Source: Blastococcus tunisiensis (GTDB taxonomy: Bacteria; Actinomycetota; Actinomycetes; Mycobacteriales; Geodermatophilaceae). Taken from it: a DNA stretch of 64,000 bases. The position numbers and the translations under genes are program-made. The notes beneath the pieces were generated by a model that saw only the letters and a program-made list of their open reading frames with translations, ran no database searches and was not told the DNA's origin. Position 1 is the first letter of the stretch. Each line of letters begins with the position of its first letter. This document shows positions 1 through 6,969 of this stretch, piece after piece. The stretch is taken from NCBI RefSeq assembly GCF_900112815.1, contig NZ_FOND01000009.1, forward strand, positions 1-64,000, in the 5' to 3' direction.

Positions 1-315
1 GTCGCCGTGCGCTACACCCAGCGCCTCGCCGAGGCCGGCGCGGTCGCGTCGGTCGGCTCCACCGGCGACTCCTACGACAACGCCCTCGCCGAGGCCTTCA
101 ACTCCCTCTTCAAGGCCGAACTCGTGCGCAACCGCGGCCCCTGGAAGGGCATCGACGACCTCGAGATCGCCGTCGCCGAGTACGTCGACTGGTTCAACCA
201 CCGACGCCTACACGGCGAGATCGGCCTGATCCCACCGGCCGAGCACGAGGACCACTTCTACCGGCACAACCCCGTGGCGACTACCGTCGCCGCGTCAGTT
301 CCGAGTCTCCACTGA
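1..315 (+). CDS. IS3-family transposase (OrfB/integrase core), C-terminal end, 5' cut by window
   Basis: The reading frame is open from the first base (VAVRYTQRL...) and ends at the TGA at 313-315. It carries the last part of the IS3/IS51-type DDE integrase core: SVGSTGDSYDNALAEAFNSL contains the third catalytic acidic residue (the E in NALAEAF), followed by WFNHRRLHGEIG and IPPAEHE, which are typical of the C-terminus of these transposases. The protein would catalyse cut-and-paste or copy-out transposition together with an upstream OrfA outside the window. Just after the stop the sequence reads TGAACTCGGGGCGAGACA, which resembles the right inverted repeat of IS3 elements, so the element probably ends near base 330. 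The next coding sequence is a decapitated Mrr gene in the same frame, so the element most likely inserted into it. Confidence 0.85.
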   Translation, partial: VAVRYTQRLAEAGAVASVGSTGDSYDNALAEAFNSLFKAELVRNRGPWKGIDDLEIAVAEYVDWFNHRRLHGEIGLIPPAEHEDHFYRHNPVATTVAASVPSLH

Positions 316-330
316 ACTCGGGGCGAGACA

Positions 331-498
331 CGCTTCAGCCAGGATGCCCTGGACTACGCCGAGAAGGTCAACGCCCGCGTAATCCTCATCGATGGCGCGA
401 CGCTGGCCGAGCTGCTGGTCAAGCACAACATCGGCGCACAGGACTCGGAGACGTTCGTGCTCAAACGAGTCGACGAGGACTTCTTCGACGAGTCCTGA
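331..498 (+). pseudogene. Mrr-type restriction endonuclease, C-terminal remnant
   Basis: In the same frame as the IS3 transposase, after its stop, about 55 codons read FSQDALDYAEKVNARVILID then GATLAELLVKHNIG and end in VDEDFFDES before TGA at 496-498. This matches the C-terminal end of Mrr/type IV-like restriction proteins (pattern VILIDG..L..L....N.G....T..LK.LDEDFFEE). The N-terminal winged helix and the PD-(D/E)XK core are absent, so the piece cannot be active. I infer that the IS3 element inserted into an mrr-like gene and that the rest lies upstream of the window. It marks this island as a site where restriction or defence genes have been carried and lost. Confidence 0.75.
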
Positions 499-784
499 CT
501 CTGACGGAGTCATGCGCGCCCTCAGTCGCGGCCGCGCAGGACGGCTCCCTGGTGGTGTCGCTCCCGTGGTCGACGGCCGTCCGGCGGCCCTGCCTGAAGC
601 CGCCACCGGGCGACGGCGGAGGCTTCAGCAGGTACGCCTTGGAGTCGGCCAAGGCGGCCACGGCCTCAGCGACCCGCTGCCGGTCGACCTCGCCGTCGTC
701 GTCCAGCAGCTCGACCAGCTCGACCTGTTGCCAGAGGTCGGCTGGGTCGTGGAGCTGCGCGGCCAGCCGCTCGACCTCGGCGGT
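461..784 (-). pseudogene. Decayed small ORF with an amber stop, possibly phage-derived
   Basis: On the minus strand an open frame from 784 to 461 begins right after a TAG at 785-787 and reads TAEVERLAAQLHDPADLWQQ, then VELVELLDDDGEVDRQRVAE, AVAALADSKAYLLKP and a low-complexity tail. The first 70 residues are helical and coding-like, the tail is not. Upstream of the TAG the frame stays open (SDSARMRRVTRM), so a longer gene may have been broken by the amber codon. I do not recognise the family; the acid-rich helix followed by a Pro/Gly/Arg tail resembles small phage head-region proteins, but that is only an impression. Confidence 0.25.
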
Positions 785-907
785 CTACATCCGGGTGACC
801 CGCCTCATCCGGGCGGAATCACTGCGGCTGTCGGTGGCTGGCTGTAGAGACAGCCGCGTGGACCAACACCGGTGCAGCCGGCTCGTGAGCGGAGGACGAC
901 GTGACCA

Positions 908-1999
908 GTGTCTGACCCACTAGTGCCTCTTATCGCCGACGTAGCCGCCTTGACTGCCCGTCTGGATTCTCTGATCGACAACACCTGTGGGCCGTCAGCA
1001 TGTTGGCGTTGGAGGGGAGGGAGCTACTCGAGGGGCTACCCAGTCCTGTGGGTGCGCCTCACGACAGGTTTCCGGCGTCAGCTGAAAGTGCACCGACTGG
1101 TGGCCGAGCTCGTCAACGGTGAGGTGGACGAGACCGTTGACCATATTTGTCACGACGCACAGACCTGCGGTGGCGGGGAAGGCTGTCCGCATCGTAGTTG
1201 TCTCAACCCGTTCCACCTGCGAGCCGAGTCCCTAGCAACCAACACATCACGGAACCGGGCGGGCATCCAGGGGGAGACCTGCCGGCGCGGGCACCCATTC
1301 GACGTCACGGAGTCCGGCCGGCGGTACTGCCGCACGTGCGCGGCCGAGGCCGCTCGACAGCGGCGCGCAGCCAACGCCATCCCGAGGCAGCCCGATCGCG
1401 AGTATCGACCGCGCGGGATGACCCGCGAGCAGCTTGTGAATTGGGGCTTGGCCGAGCAAGGCGGGGACGGCTGCTGGTACTGGCGTGGCCGGCCGGCCAG
1501 CCGAGCCGACGGGTACGTCACAGTGCGGGACGCAGGAACCAACAGAATGATCGACGTGCACCGCCTGGTCTACGAGACCATTCGCGGGCCCATTCCGACC
1601 GGGTACGTCATCGACCACAAGTGCCACGGCCCGGAGTGCACCGCGAAGCCGTGTCCGCACCGCGCCTGCTGTCACCCAGACCACCTGGCCGCGGTCCCGG
1701 CCAAGGAGAACAACGCGGCGCACCGCCGGCGGCCGCGCGGGAATACCTGCAAGCGGGGGCATGACCTGGCCGACGCCTACGTCGACAAGCGCGGGGCCCG
1801 ACACTGTGGCATCTGCGCCAACGATCGCCAGCGAGAGTCTTCCGTGCGGTCGGAGGTCGACGGGCGTGCCCGGAAGGACGGCCAGTGCGCGAACGGACAC
1901 CGGATCGCTGAGGTCGGCCTGACTGCAGCGGGTCGGTGCCGGGAGTGCCATCGGGAGGCTCAGCGGAGGTACAAGGCGAGGCAGCGAGCGAGGCACTGA
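908..1999 (+). CDS. Phage-type nuclease with two HNH domains and three zinc knuckles
   Basis: 363 aa, GTG start preceded by GGAGGA at 892-897. The protein contains two copies of one HNH module. Copy 1 (about residues 27-110) has CWRWRGG, VHRLVAEL, VDHICHD and CPHRSCLNPFHL. Copy 2 (about 188-268) has CWYWRG, VHRLVYE, VIDHKCH and CPHRACCHPDHL. The DH of each module is the usual metal/catalytic pair, and the C..C/H residues bind structural zinc. Three treble-clef-like knuckles follow or separate them: C125/H129/C141/C144, C281/H285/C300/C303 and C327/H331/C344/C347. Single-module HNH_3 proteins of this kind are common in actinobacteriophages and act as nicking or homing endonucleases. The internal duplication is unusual. 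The gene stands alone between debris and a convergent gene, and its GC content is lower than that of the chromosomal genes to the right, in keeping with import. Confidence 0.8.
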   Translation: MSDPLVPLIADVAALTARLDSLIDNTCGPSACWRWRGGSYSRGYPVLWVRLTTGFRRQLKVHRLVAELVNGEVDETVDHICHDAQTCGGGEGCPHRSCLNPFHLRAESLATNTSRNRAGIQGETCRRGHPFDVTESGRRYCRTCAAEAARQRRAANAIPRQPDREYRPRGMTREQLVNWGLAEQGGDGCWYWRGRPASRADGYVTVRDAGTNRMIDVHRLVYETIRGPIPTGYVIDHKCHGPECTAKPCPHRACCHPDHLAAVPAKENNAAHRRRPRGNTCKRGHDLADAYVDKRGARHCGICANDRQRESSVRSEVDGRARKDGQCANGHRIAEVGLTAAGRCRECHREAQRRYKARQRARH

Positions 2000-2085
2000 C
2001 GACCTAGTGGCCGGGGGCCAAGCCGATCGAGACCACGTGCCAGAGGTGACGGACTAGCTGCTGTCCCCTATCCCATGCTTCATCC

Positions 2086-2550
2086 TCACGCGTTGGCGTA
2101 GGCGTCCATCTCCTCGAGAAGCGCCTCAGCGACCTTCTTGTCCATGCGGTACTTCCGCGAGTTGTAGTCGGTGTCGTATGGCCCGGTGACACCCCCGCCG
2201 ATGGCGTTGCGAGCGAACCCGATAGCCGACATGCGACCACCCATCGCCTTGCCGTCGAAGTCCTGGATGCCCGTGTGTGCACCCATGTGCTCGAAGACGT
2301 CGTCGAGGTCCACAGCCGGGGCGTGCTCCGCGATGTAGCGCATCGCCACCGCTGCGTCGGAGTCCGCGAGCCACTCGACGAGCTTGCGCAGGCGAGGGCG
2401 GGTCCACTTGCCGGGCAGGTAGTCGTCGTCCTCGCCACCGCCGGCGGCAGGTGCGTCGCCGTTGGACGAGTACGAGACGCCGTAGGCGGCCTGGACAGCG
2501 TGAATGACACTGTCGAACGAGTCGTGCTCAGTGTCGAAGCTGATCTTCAT
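2086..2550 (-). CDS. Conserved hypothetical protein, accessory island
   Basis: 154 aa from the ATG at 2548-2550 (MKISFDTEHDSFDSVIHAVQ), chosen over an upstream start at 2616 because AGGAGA lies 12 bases before it. It is acidic and soluble, without signal peptide or membrane segment. A Gly/Asp linker at about residues 30-43 separates a short N-terminal strand-helix from a C-terminal domain containing RPRLRKLVEWLADSDAAVAM, VDLDDVFEHMGAHTG, GGRMSAIGFARN and YRMDKKVAEALLEEM. The (R/K)LVEWL...GGRMS...G..GPY..DY.....Y.MD pattern looks like a small conserved actinobacterial domain that I cannot name, and I assign no function. It is transcribed towards the HNH gene and lies beside restriction-type remnants. 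Confidence 0.6.
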   Translation of the reverse strand: MKISFDTEHDSFDSVIHAVQAAYGVSYSSNGDAPAAGGGEDDDYLPGKWTRPRLRKLVEWLADSDAAVAMRYIAEHAPAVDLDDVFEHMGAHTGIQDFDGKAMGGRMSAIGFARNAIGGGVTGPYDTDYNSRKYRMDKKVAEALLEEMDAYANA

Positions 2551-2820
2551 AAGGATTGAGCTCTCCTGATACTCATCTTTGGTGATCGCCTGCCGTTCAC
2601 CAAGTGACCTGAACACTAGTCGTCATGTGGGACATATGTTAACAAGACACGAAAAGAGTCGAAGAGGTCCTAAGAAGAGGCTTTCCCTCGCAGCGTTGGA
2701 AGCGGCTCCAGGACTTTGCCGCATCGCCTACCACTGACGTGAGCCTTCCCCCCGACGTTCAGGAGGCGGTCGCGCGGCGGGCGGGCTTCCGCGACGAGGA
2801 GTGGTGCGCGCCTGCATCCC
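2551..2820. other. Spacer with the promoter region of the 2086-2550 gene; no gene seen
   Basis: No convincing ORF on either strand. Bases 2600-2680 are markedly AT-richer than the surroundings (for example GGGACATATGTTAACAAGAC), as expected of a promoter for the minus-strand gene starting at 2550 or of transferred DNA. The part from about 2680 to 2820 reads as decayed downstream sequence of the truncated gene at 2821-3222. Confidence 0.4.
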
Positions 2821-3222
2821 TTACCGGACCCGGCCCCACGGCGACGCGGTGCTGTTCGGCCGGCTCGCCGGAGAATGAGCGCCACTACGCGGGAAGTGGG
2901 AAAACCCTTCGAGCGGCGCAACCCAGCCTTCGGTGGTGCGGGGGTCGGGCAGAGCGCGCCCGCTGGTGCCTCGCGGCTGCCAGGTGTACTCGGGCACCGT
3001 CGTCGCCGACTCCATGACGTCTGACCAGCCCACGAGGGCTCGCGCCTTGCCCGACCAGGGCAATACCCGGTCACCGGGCTTCACCTCGCCGACGAGGTCG
3101 TACGACCACACGCCGGCGTTCAGCTTCGGGGCCTTGAGGTTGACACCGAGATCGTCCCGGAGCGTGATCTCCATCCAGTACCGCTGGGCCGGGTCTGCGG
3201 TCCACCAGGTGTTGAGCGCCAC
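2821..3222 (-). pseudogene. Truncated restriction-type protein, N-terminal EVE-like domain only
   Basis: The frame starts at 3222 with MALNTWWTADPAQRYWMEIT and continues DDLGVNLKAPKLNAG, WSYDLVGEVKPGDRVLPW, ALVGWSDV, YTWQPRGTSGRA and WVAPLEGF. This is the N-terminal module of a family of larger actinobacterial proteins, often joined to an HNH nuclease, in which an EVE/PUA-like fold is thought to read modified DNA (the pattern GD.VLHW...ALVGWS....V.W...GT.GRA is diagnostic). After about residue 97 the similarity stops at SHFPR and the frame runs into low-complexity sequence before its stop. The nuclease part is missing, and the other frames down to 2680 contain no continuation I can recognise. 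I read it as a broken gene; a short stand-alone protein is less likely. Confidence 0.55.
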
Positions 3223-3323
3223 GGCAGGCAGCCTGCTATAGGAGCGGTACTCGCCGTGACCAGGACACGGAGCGACCGCCCCGAAGGCTGATTCCGTCGT
3301 ACCTGACCGGTATCGATGCGGTC

Positions 3324-3872
3324 GTGGAGACGAAGCGGTGTGCGAACTGCAGGGTGGTGAAACCCGTCGACCAGTTCTACTGGGACAACACGCACCAGCG
3401 ACATCTGGCCCGCTGCAAGCCCTGCTACAGGGAGCGGCAGAACCAGCTGCGGCGGCAACGCTGGGCGCAGATGACGCCGGAAGAACGGGCTGCCGCGAAC
3501 GAGAAGCAGTATGCCGCGGACGCCCGGCGGCGCGAGGAGATGGGAGATGAGGCCTGGCGCGCCTACCGCCTGGCCCTCTTCGACGCCTACGTCGCGGAAA
3601 GCCGCCAGAACCTGTGGCAGTACCTGCGCGAGCACCCGTGCATGGACTGCGGCGAGACCGACATCGTCGTCCTCCAGTTCGACCACCGGGACCGCGAGTC
3701 CAAGGAGATGATCGTCAGCCGGATGATCGCCTCGGGACGGCGCTGGCCGGTCATCCTGCGCGAGATCGAGAAGTGCGACGTCGTGTGCGGAAACTGCCAC
3801 GCCCGCCGCACGGCGACGCAAATGGGCTGGAGGAAGGCCCCCGTGCGGGAGGCAACGGCCGGTGCAGGATGA
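3324..3872 (+). CDS. Zinc-ribbon/HNH nuclease-like protein, copy 1 of a tandem pair
   Basis: 182 aa, GTG start. Residues 1-40 form a C4 zinc ribbon (CANC at 6-9, CKPC at 31-34) with the FYWD..HQRH.ARCKPC pattern found in small phage nucleases. A charged helix follows (residues 37-95, rich in R, E and A). Residues 102-165 form an HNH-type finger: CMDC at 106-109, LQFDHRD with D120-H121, and VVCGNCHARRT with C155, C158 and H159. All expected metal ligands are present, so it is probably an active DNA nicking or cutting enzyme. Its end overlaps the frame of the next gene, a diverged duplicate, which suggests co-transcription. The family is widespread in actinobacterial mobile elements; a specific role is not known. 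Confidence 0.7.
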   Translation: METKRCANCRVVKPVDQFYWDNTHQRHLARCKPCYRERQNQLRRQRWAQMTPEERAAANEKQYAADARRREEMGDEAWRAYRLALFDAYVAESRQNLWQYLREHPCMDCGETDIVVLQFDHRDRESKEMIVSRMIASGRRWPVILREIEKCDVVCGNCHARRTATQMGWRKAPVREATAGAG

Positions 3873-3948
3873 CCTTGATCGGCGGACCGGCGGCCAGACG
3901 TCGGTGATCCGCACCGTTCTGTCAGACACGGCCGGTAGCAACTCGGCC

Positions 3949-4512
3949 GTGGAGGAGAAGCAGTGCCTGCACTGCCTCGAACGGAAGCCCGTAACCGAGT
4001 TCTACTGGGACGAGAAGAGACAGCGCTACAAGGCCTGGTGCAGGCCCTGCGAGAACGCAGTCAAGGGTGAACGCCGGAGGCAACGCAGCGCCCAGATAAC
4101 GCCGGCCGAGCGGGCCGCGGAGAACCAGAAGCAGTACGCCCGGGACGCGCGGAAGAAGGAAGCGATAGGCGAGGACGCCTGGCGCTCCTATCGCACCGGA
4201 TTGCACACGGCGTACGTGGAGCAGAACCGCGCGAACCTCTGGCAGTACCTCGAGGACCACCCGTGCGTCGACTGCGGTGAGACCGACATCGTCGTCCTCC
4301 AGTTCGACCACCGGGACCGCGAGTCCAAGGAGGTGAACGTGAGCCAGATGATCTACAGCTACAGCTGGCGGTCCATCCTCCGGGAGATCGACAAGTGCGA
4401 CGTCGTGTGCGTCAACGACCACATGCGCCGGACGGCGAGGCAACTGAACTGGAAGAAGGCCTTGCTCGCCGAGGTCCCGATCACAAGCGTCGCCGACGTG
4501 GACGCCGTCTAG
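3949..4512 (+). CDS. Zinc-ribbon/HNH-like protein, copy 2, with one zinc ligand lost
   Basis: 187 aa from the GTG at 3949, chosen because VEEKQC aligns with VETKRC at the start of copy 1; the frame is open from 3862 upstream. It keeps the N-terminal ribbon (CLHC at 6-9, CRPC at 31-34), the charged helix and the first half of the HNH finger (CVDC at 106-109, LQFDHRDRESKE identical to copy 1). The second half reads VVCVNDHMRRT where copy 1 has VVCGNCHARRT: the second Cys of the CxxC is Asp157, while His158 is kept. This may weaken the zinc site or change activity. The two copies lie head to tail and share most of their layout, so they arose by tandem duplication. Confidence 0.65.
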   Translation: MEEKQCLHCLERKPVTEFYWDEKRQRYKAWCRPCENAVKGERRRQRSAQITPAERAAENQKQYARDARKKEAIGEDAWRSYRTGLHTAYVEQNRANLWQYLEDHPCVDCGETDIVVLQFDHRDRESKEVNVSQMIYSYSWRSILREIDKCDVVCVNDHMRRTARQLNWKKALLAEVPITSVADVDAV

Positions 4513-4638
4513 TACCGCGACTGGCAACGTTCGCCCTGAAGGCGGCTTCAGGGACAGGGACGGGGCTGGCGCTCGCTACCGCGCCCCCATCACGGCCGAG
4601 CAGCGTGCCCGCCTCGCGACGCTCCTGAGGGACGCCCG

Positions 4639-4794
4639 ATGACCGCCGCGTGCCGGGCGGTGCCGGTCCTCACCACCACGCTCGACCTCCCGCTCGATAT
4701 GCGGGAGCGCTGCTTCCTGATGGCGGCGGAGATCGCGCGGCACAACAACTGCGCGGTGGCTATTGGGTTCTTCCCGGGCTCATCACCGCCTTGA
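4639..4794 (+). CDS. Possible 51-aa protein of the mobile region
   Basis: ATG at 4639 opens MTAACRAVPVLTTTLDLPLD, then MRERCFLMAAEIARHNNCAV and AIGFFPGSSPP. It overlaps by ATGA the end of an open stretch in another frame (RYRAPITAEQRARLATLLRD, stop TGA at 4640-4642), a pattern of coupled tiny genes common in actinobacterial mobile elements. The length is short, the start of the upstream frame is unclear and no family is recognised, so both could also be debris. Confidence 0.3.
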   Translation: MTAACRAVPVLTTTLDLPLDMRERCFLMAAEIARHNNCAVAIGFFPGSSPP

Positions 4795-4842
4795 GTCGGA
4801 CCCCGATGAGAGGATCGCGTTCGACTCGAAGGGGCTGAGACG

Positions 4843-6012
4843 ATGGCCGATCCGGTGGCGTTGATGGTGGCAGACCTGCGGGAGAAGTACGCGGTGATGC
4901 CCGCGTCTCCACGGTTCTCGCGCCTGTACGACGACCCCGACTGGGGCCACATGTTCGCGGTTCTCCACAAGCGGCTGAACCAGCACTTCAGTGACATCAA
5001 CGGCCGCGCCAAGTCCACCCACCACTACTGGGCGGATCCCAGCCGCGACCTACTCGCGCTTATCGACGAGATCGAGAACGACCTCCATACGCTGAAGAGG
5101 TGCGGCGTGGAGGTCGAATTCGACACTGGCTATCAGGACGCGCTGGATCGCTGCAGGCCCTGGCTTTCCCCCTCGGGGGGCAGCACGGTCCCCGAGGATT
5201 TCGAGCTCATTGAGCTCATCGACTACCAGCCAGTCTTCACCCTCTTGGCCGCGAGCGTGAAGCTGAAGAAGGGGCAGGAGCCGGTACCGCTCACGATGGT
5301 GGGCAGTGGTTCCTACGCCCACGTCTACTCCTACGTGGACCCTGACTACGACATCAAGTTCGCTGTCAAGAGGGCCAAGAAGGAGTTGGACGAGCGCGAG
5401 CTGGCGCGGTTCAAGCAGGAGTTCGACGTGATGAAGAAGCTGAGCTTTCCCTACGTGGTGCAGGTCTACAAATACAACGACGAGCGCAACGAGTTCCGGA
5501 TGGAGTACTGCGACACCACGCTACGGGACTACATCAGCAAGAAAAACTCAACGCTCAAGTTCGGCACTCGGAAGCGCATTGCGCTCCAATTCCTTTATGG
5601 CATCAACTACCTGCACGTGAACCACTACCTGCACCGAGACATCAGCCTTCAGAACACCTTGCTGAAGGTCTACGGAGAGAGTGCCGTGCTGGTCAAGCTG
5701 TCGGACTTTGGCCTGGTGAAGGACCCGAGCAAAAGCTTCACCCACACTCGAACCGCCATGAAGGGAACTTACCGCGACCCACTGCTCGCGAGTTTCAAGG
5801 ATTATGCGGTCGTCAACGAGATGTACTCGATCGCTTGGGTCCTCGCCTACATATTCACCGGCAAGGAGGGGCTTCCCCCCAGCGACGACGCCATCGGTCA
5901 AATCATCCATAAGTGCGCCAGTAATGACCTCAGCCAGCGCTACCAGACCGTGCTGGGGCTGATAGAAGACGTGGAACAGGTGGTCGAGTCACCCGCCAAG
6001 GCAACCGCTTAG
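4843..6012 (+). CDS. Serine/threonine protein kinase with a unique N-terminal region
   Basis: 389 aa, cytoplasmic (no membrane segment, unlike PknB-type receptor kinases). Residues 1-145 form a helical N-terminal region of unknown fold (MADPVALMVADLREKY, DPDWGHMFAVLHKRLNQHFS). Residues 148-385 are a Hanks-type kinase: glycine loop G154-S-G-S-Y-A-H-V161, ATP-anchoring Lys176 in FAVKR, alpha-C Glu193, catalytic H264-R-D266 with N271 (HRDISLQN), metal-binding D288-F-G290, and activation segment HTRTAMKGTYRDP. The usual APE motif is replaced by DPLLASF. All catalytic residues are present, so it should be active. Codon use is less GC-biased than in the chromosomal genes (AAA, TAT, CAA occur), a sign of transfer. 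A role in phage defence, like other island-borne kinases, is inference. TTG, GTG or ATG alternatives downstream are possible, but ATG at 4843 fits. Confidence 0.85.
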   Translation: MADPVALMVADLREKYAVMPASPRFSRLYDDPDWGHMFAVLHKRLNQHFSDINGRAKSTHHYWADPSRDLLALIDEIENDLHTLKRCGVEVEFDTGYQDALDRCRPWLSPSGGSTVPEDFELIELIDYQPVFTLLAASVKLKKGQEPVPLTMVGSGSYAHVYSYVDPDYDIKFAVKRAKKELDERELARFKQEFDVMKKLSFPYVVQVYKYNDERNEFRMEYCDTTLRDYISKKNSTLKFGTRKRIALQFLYGINYLHVNHYLHRDISLQNTLLKVYGESAVLVKLSDFGLVKDPSKSFTHTRTAMKGTYRDPLLASFKDYAVVNEMYSIAWVLAYIFTGKEGLPPSDDAIGQIIHKCASNDLSQRYQTVLGLIEDVEQVVESPAKATA

Positions 6013-6476
6013 AGCCGAGGGCACTTCCGCGCCGGATAGCCCCGGCCCCTGACAGATCAGCTTGGGCAGCGGGCGATGCGCCAACCGAGCGACGTGGCTG
6101 CTTACCACCCGGCTGTACTCAGGCCGGCAACCCCACACATGCTCAAGATGCCCGCAGCAGCGCCGGGCAAGGCCCCCTTAGTCGACCCAGGTAGCCGATC
6201 GGGGCGTCGCCGGGGTGTCCCTAAGTGGGCCGTTTAAGGCGCGAAGTGGCACCTTCGCGGCAACTCGGCCTGGCCGCATACGAGGATCAGCAATCTTTGC
6301 ATGTGGCTGGCGCGCACGTCGGACCTCACCAGCCGCCAGACCGACGGCAACGCGGGCCAGGACACCCTGCTATGCGGCCGCACCCGGGACCGCGGACTGA
6401 ATCCGCGAGCGTGGTGGCGCTCGGCACAGCGCTGGAATGATGGGCTGTGCCGCGCCTGAGTGCGGCTATCGCTGAA
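6013..6476. other. Gene-poor spacer downstream of the kinase
   Basis: Short overlapping ORFs occur on both strands, but none has a ribosome binding site, a recognisable motif or consistent third-position GC. I see no tRNA, repeat array or clear terminator hairpin. It is probably junction sequence between cargo modules. Confidence 0.4.
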
Positions 6477-6674
6477 TCACGGGCAGCCGTCCTGGTAGAC
6501 CCGGGGCCCGGGGTGGCCAACTGCGTTCCGCAGTCGGTGTTGTACAGCGTTGCTTTCTGCGCCTGACTGGATGTCTCCGCCACGAGAATGGCTTCCACAC
6601 TCGCACTCCCAGTGCCAGTGCATACATTGGCGACCGTCGTGCCAATAGCGCCCGTGTTCGTAAGTCGTCTTCAT
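6477..6674 (-). CDS. Possible small Cys/His/Trp-rich protein
   Basis: 65 aa from the ATG at 6672-6674: MKTTYEHGRYWHDGRQCMHW then HWECECGSHSRGGD and AESNAVQHRLRN. The W.W.C.CG...R.....AES.A..H pattern resembles small phage and plasmid proteins with a half zinc finger. Third-position GC is only moderate. The divergent plus-strand ORF at 6673 begins in the same CATG, so both cannot have ordinary upstream promoters and leaders; one may be spurious. Confidence 0.35.
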   Translation of the reverse strand: MKTTYEHGRYWHDGRQCMHWHWECECGSHSRGGDIQSGAESNAVQHRLRNAVGHPGPRVYQDGCP

Positions 6675-6900
6675 GCGCGTAATCACTCCACGCTTCGCCA
6701 TGTGCCTGGGTGACCCTGACTTCCAGTGGCTCCGCATCGTGCCACACCCGGATGACCCGTATGCCTCGACCCGGTTCGCCGCATTCGAGCTCATTCCGGG
6801 ACACGCCGCCACCGAGGCCGAGGTGCTCGTGCTCTCCGGTGCGGTGCCCGGGGTGACTGAGCAGCCGGGCCCATGGGTCGTGGGCCCGGCGTCGCGGTAG
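6673..6900 (+). CDS. Possible 75-aa hypothetical protein
   Basis: ATG at 6673 opens MRVITPRFAMCLGDPDFQWL, and the frame ends at 6900 with a Pro/Gly-rich tail. Third-position GC is high (roughly three quarters), which supports coding more than for the opposing minus-strand frames. No motif is recognised and no ribosome binding site is evident, because the start lies inside the opposing ORF's start codon. Confidence 0.3.
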   Translation: MRVITPRFAMCLGDPDFQWLRIVPHPDDPYASTRFAAFELIPGHAATEAEVLVLSGAVPGVTEQPGPWVVGPASR

Positions 6901-6969
6901 CGCGCGGGTGGTCAGGCCCGGCCAGCCGTCTGGCTAGCCTCACCCTGACCGCCAGAACGGGAGGCATCG

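Noticed and set aside
392-923. Plus-strand ORFs after the Mrr remnant
   Set aside because: They overlap the Mrr frame or the better minus-strand frame, have no ribosome binding site and show biased composition.
6215-6440. Small plus-strand ORFs in the spacer after the kinase
   Set aside because: There is no start signal and no recognisable sequence, and overlapping frames are open equally.
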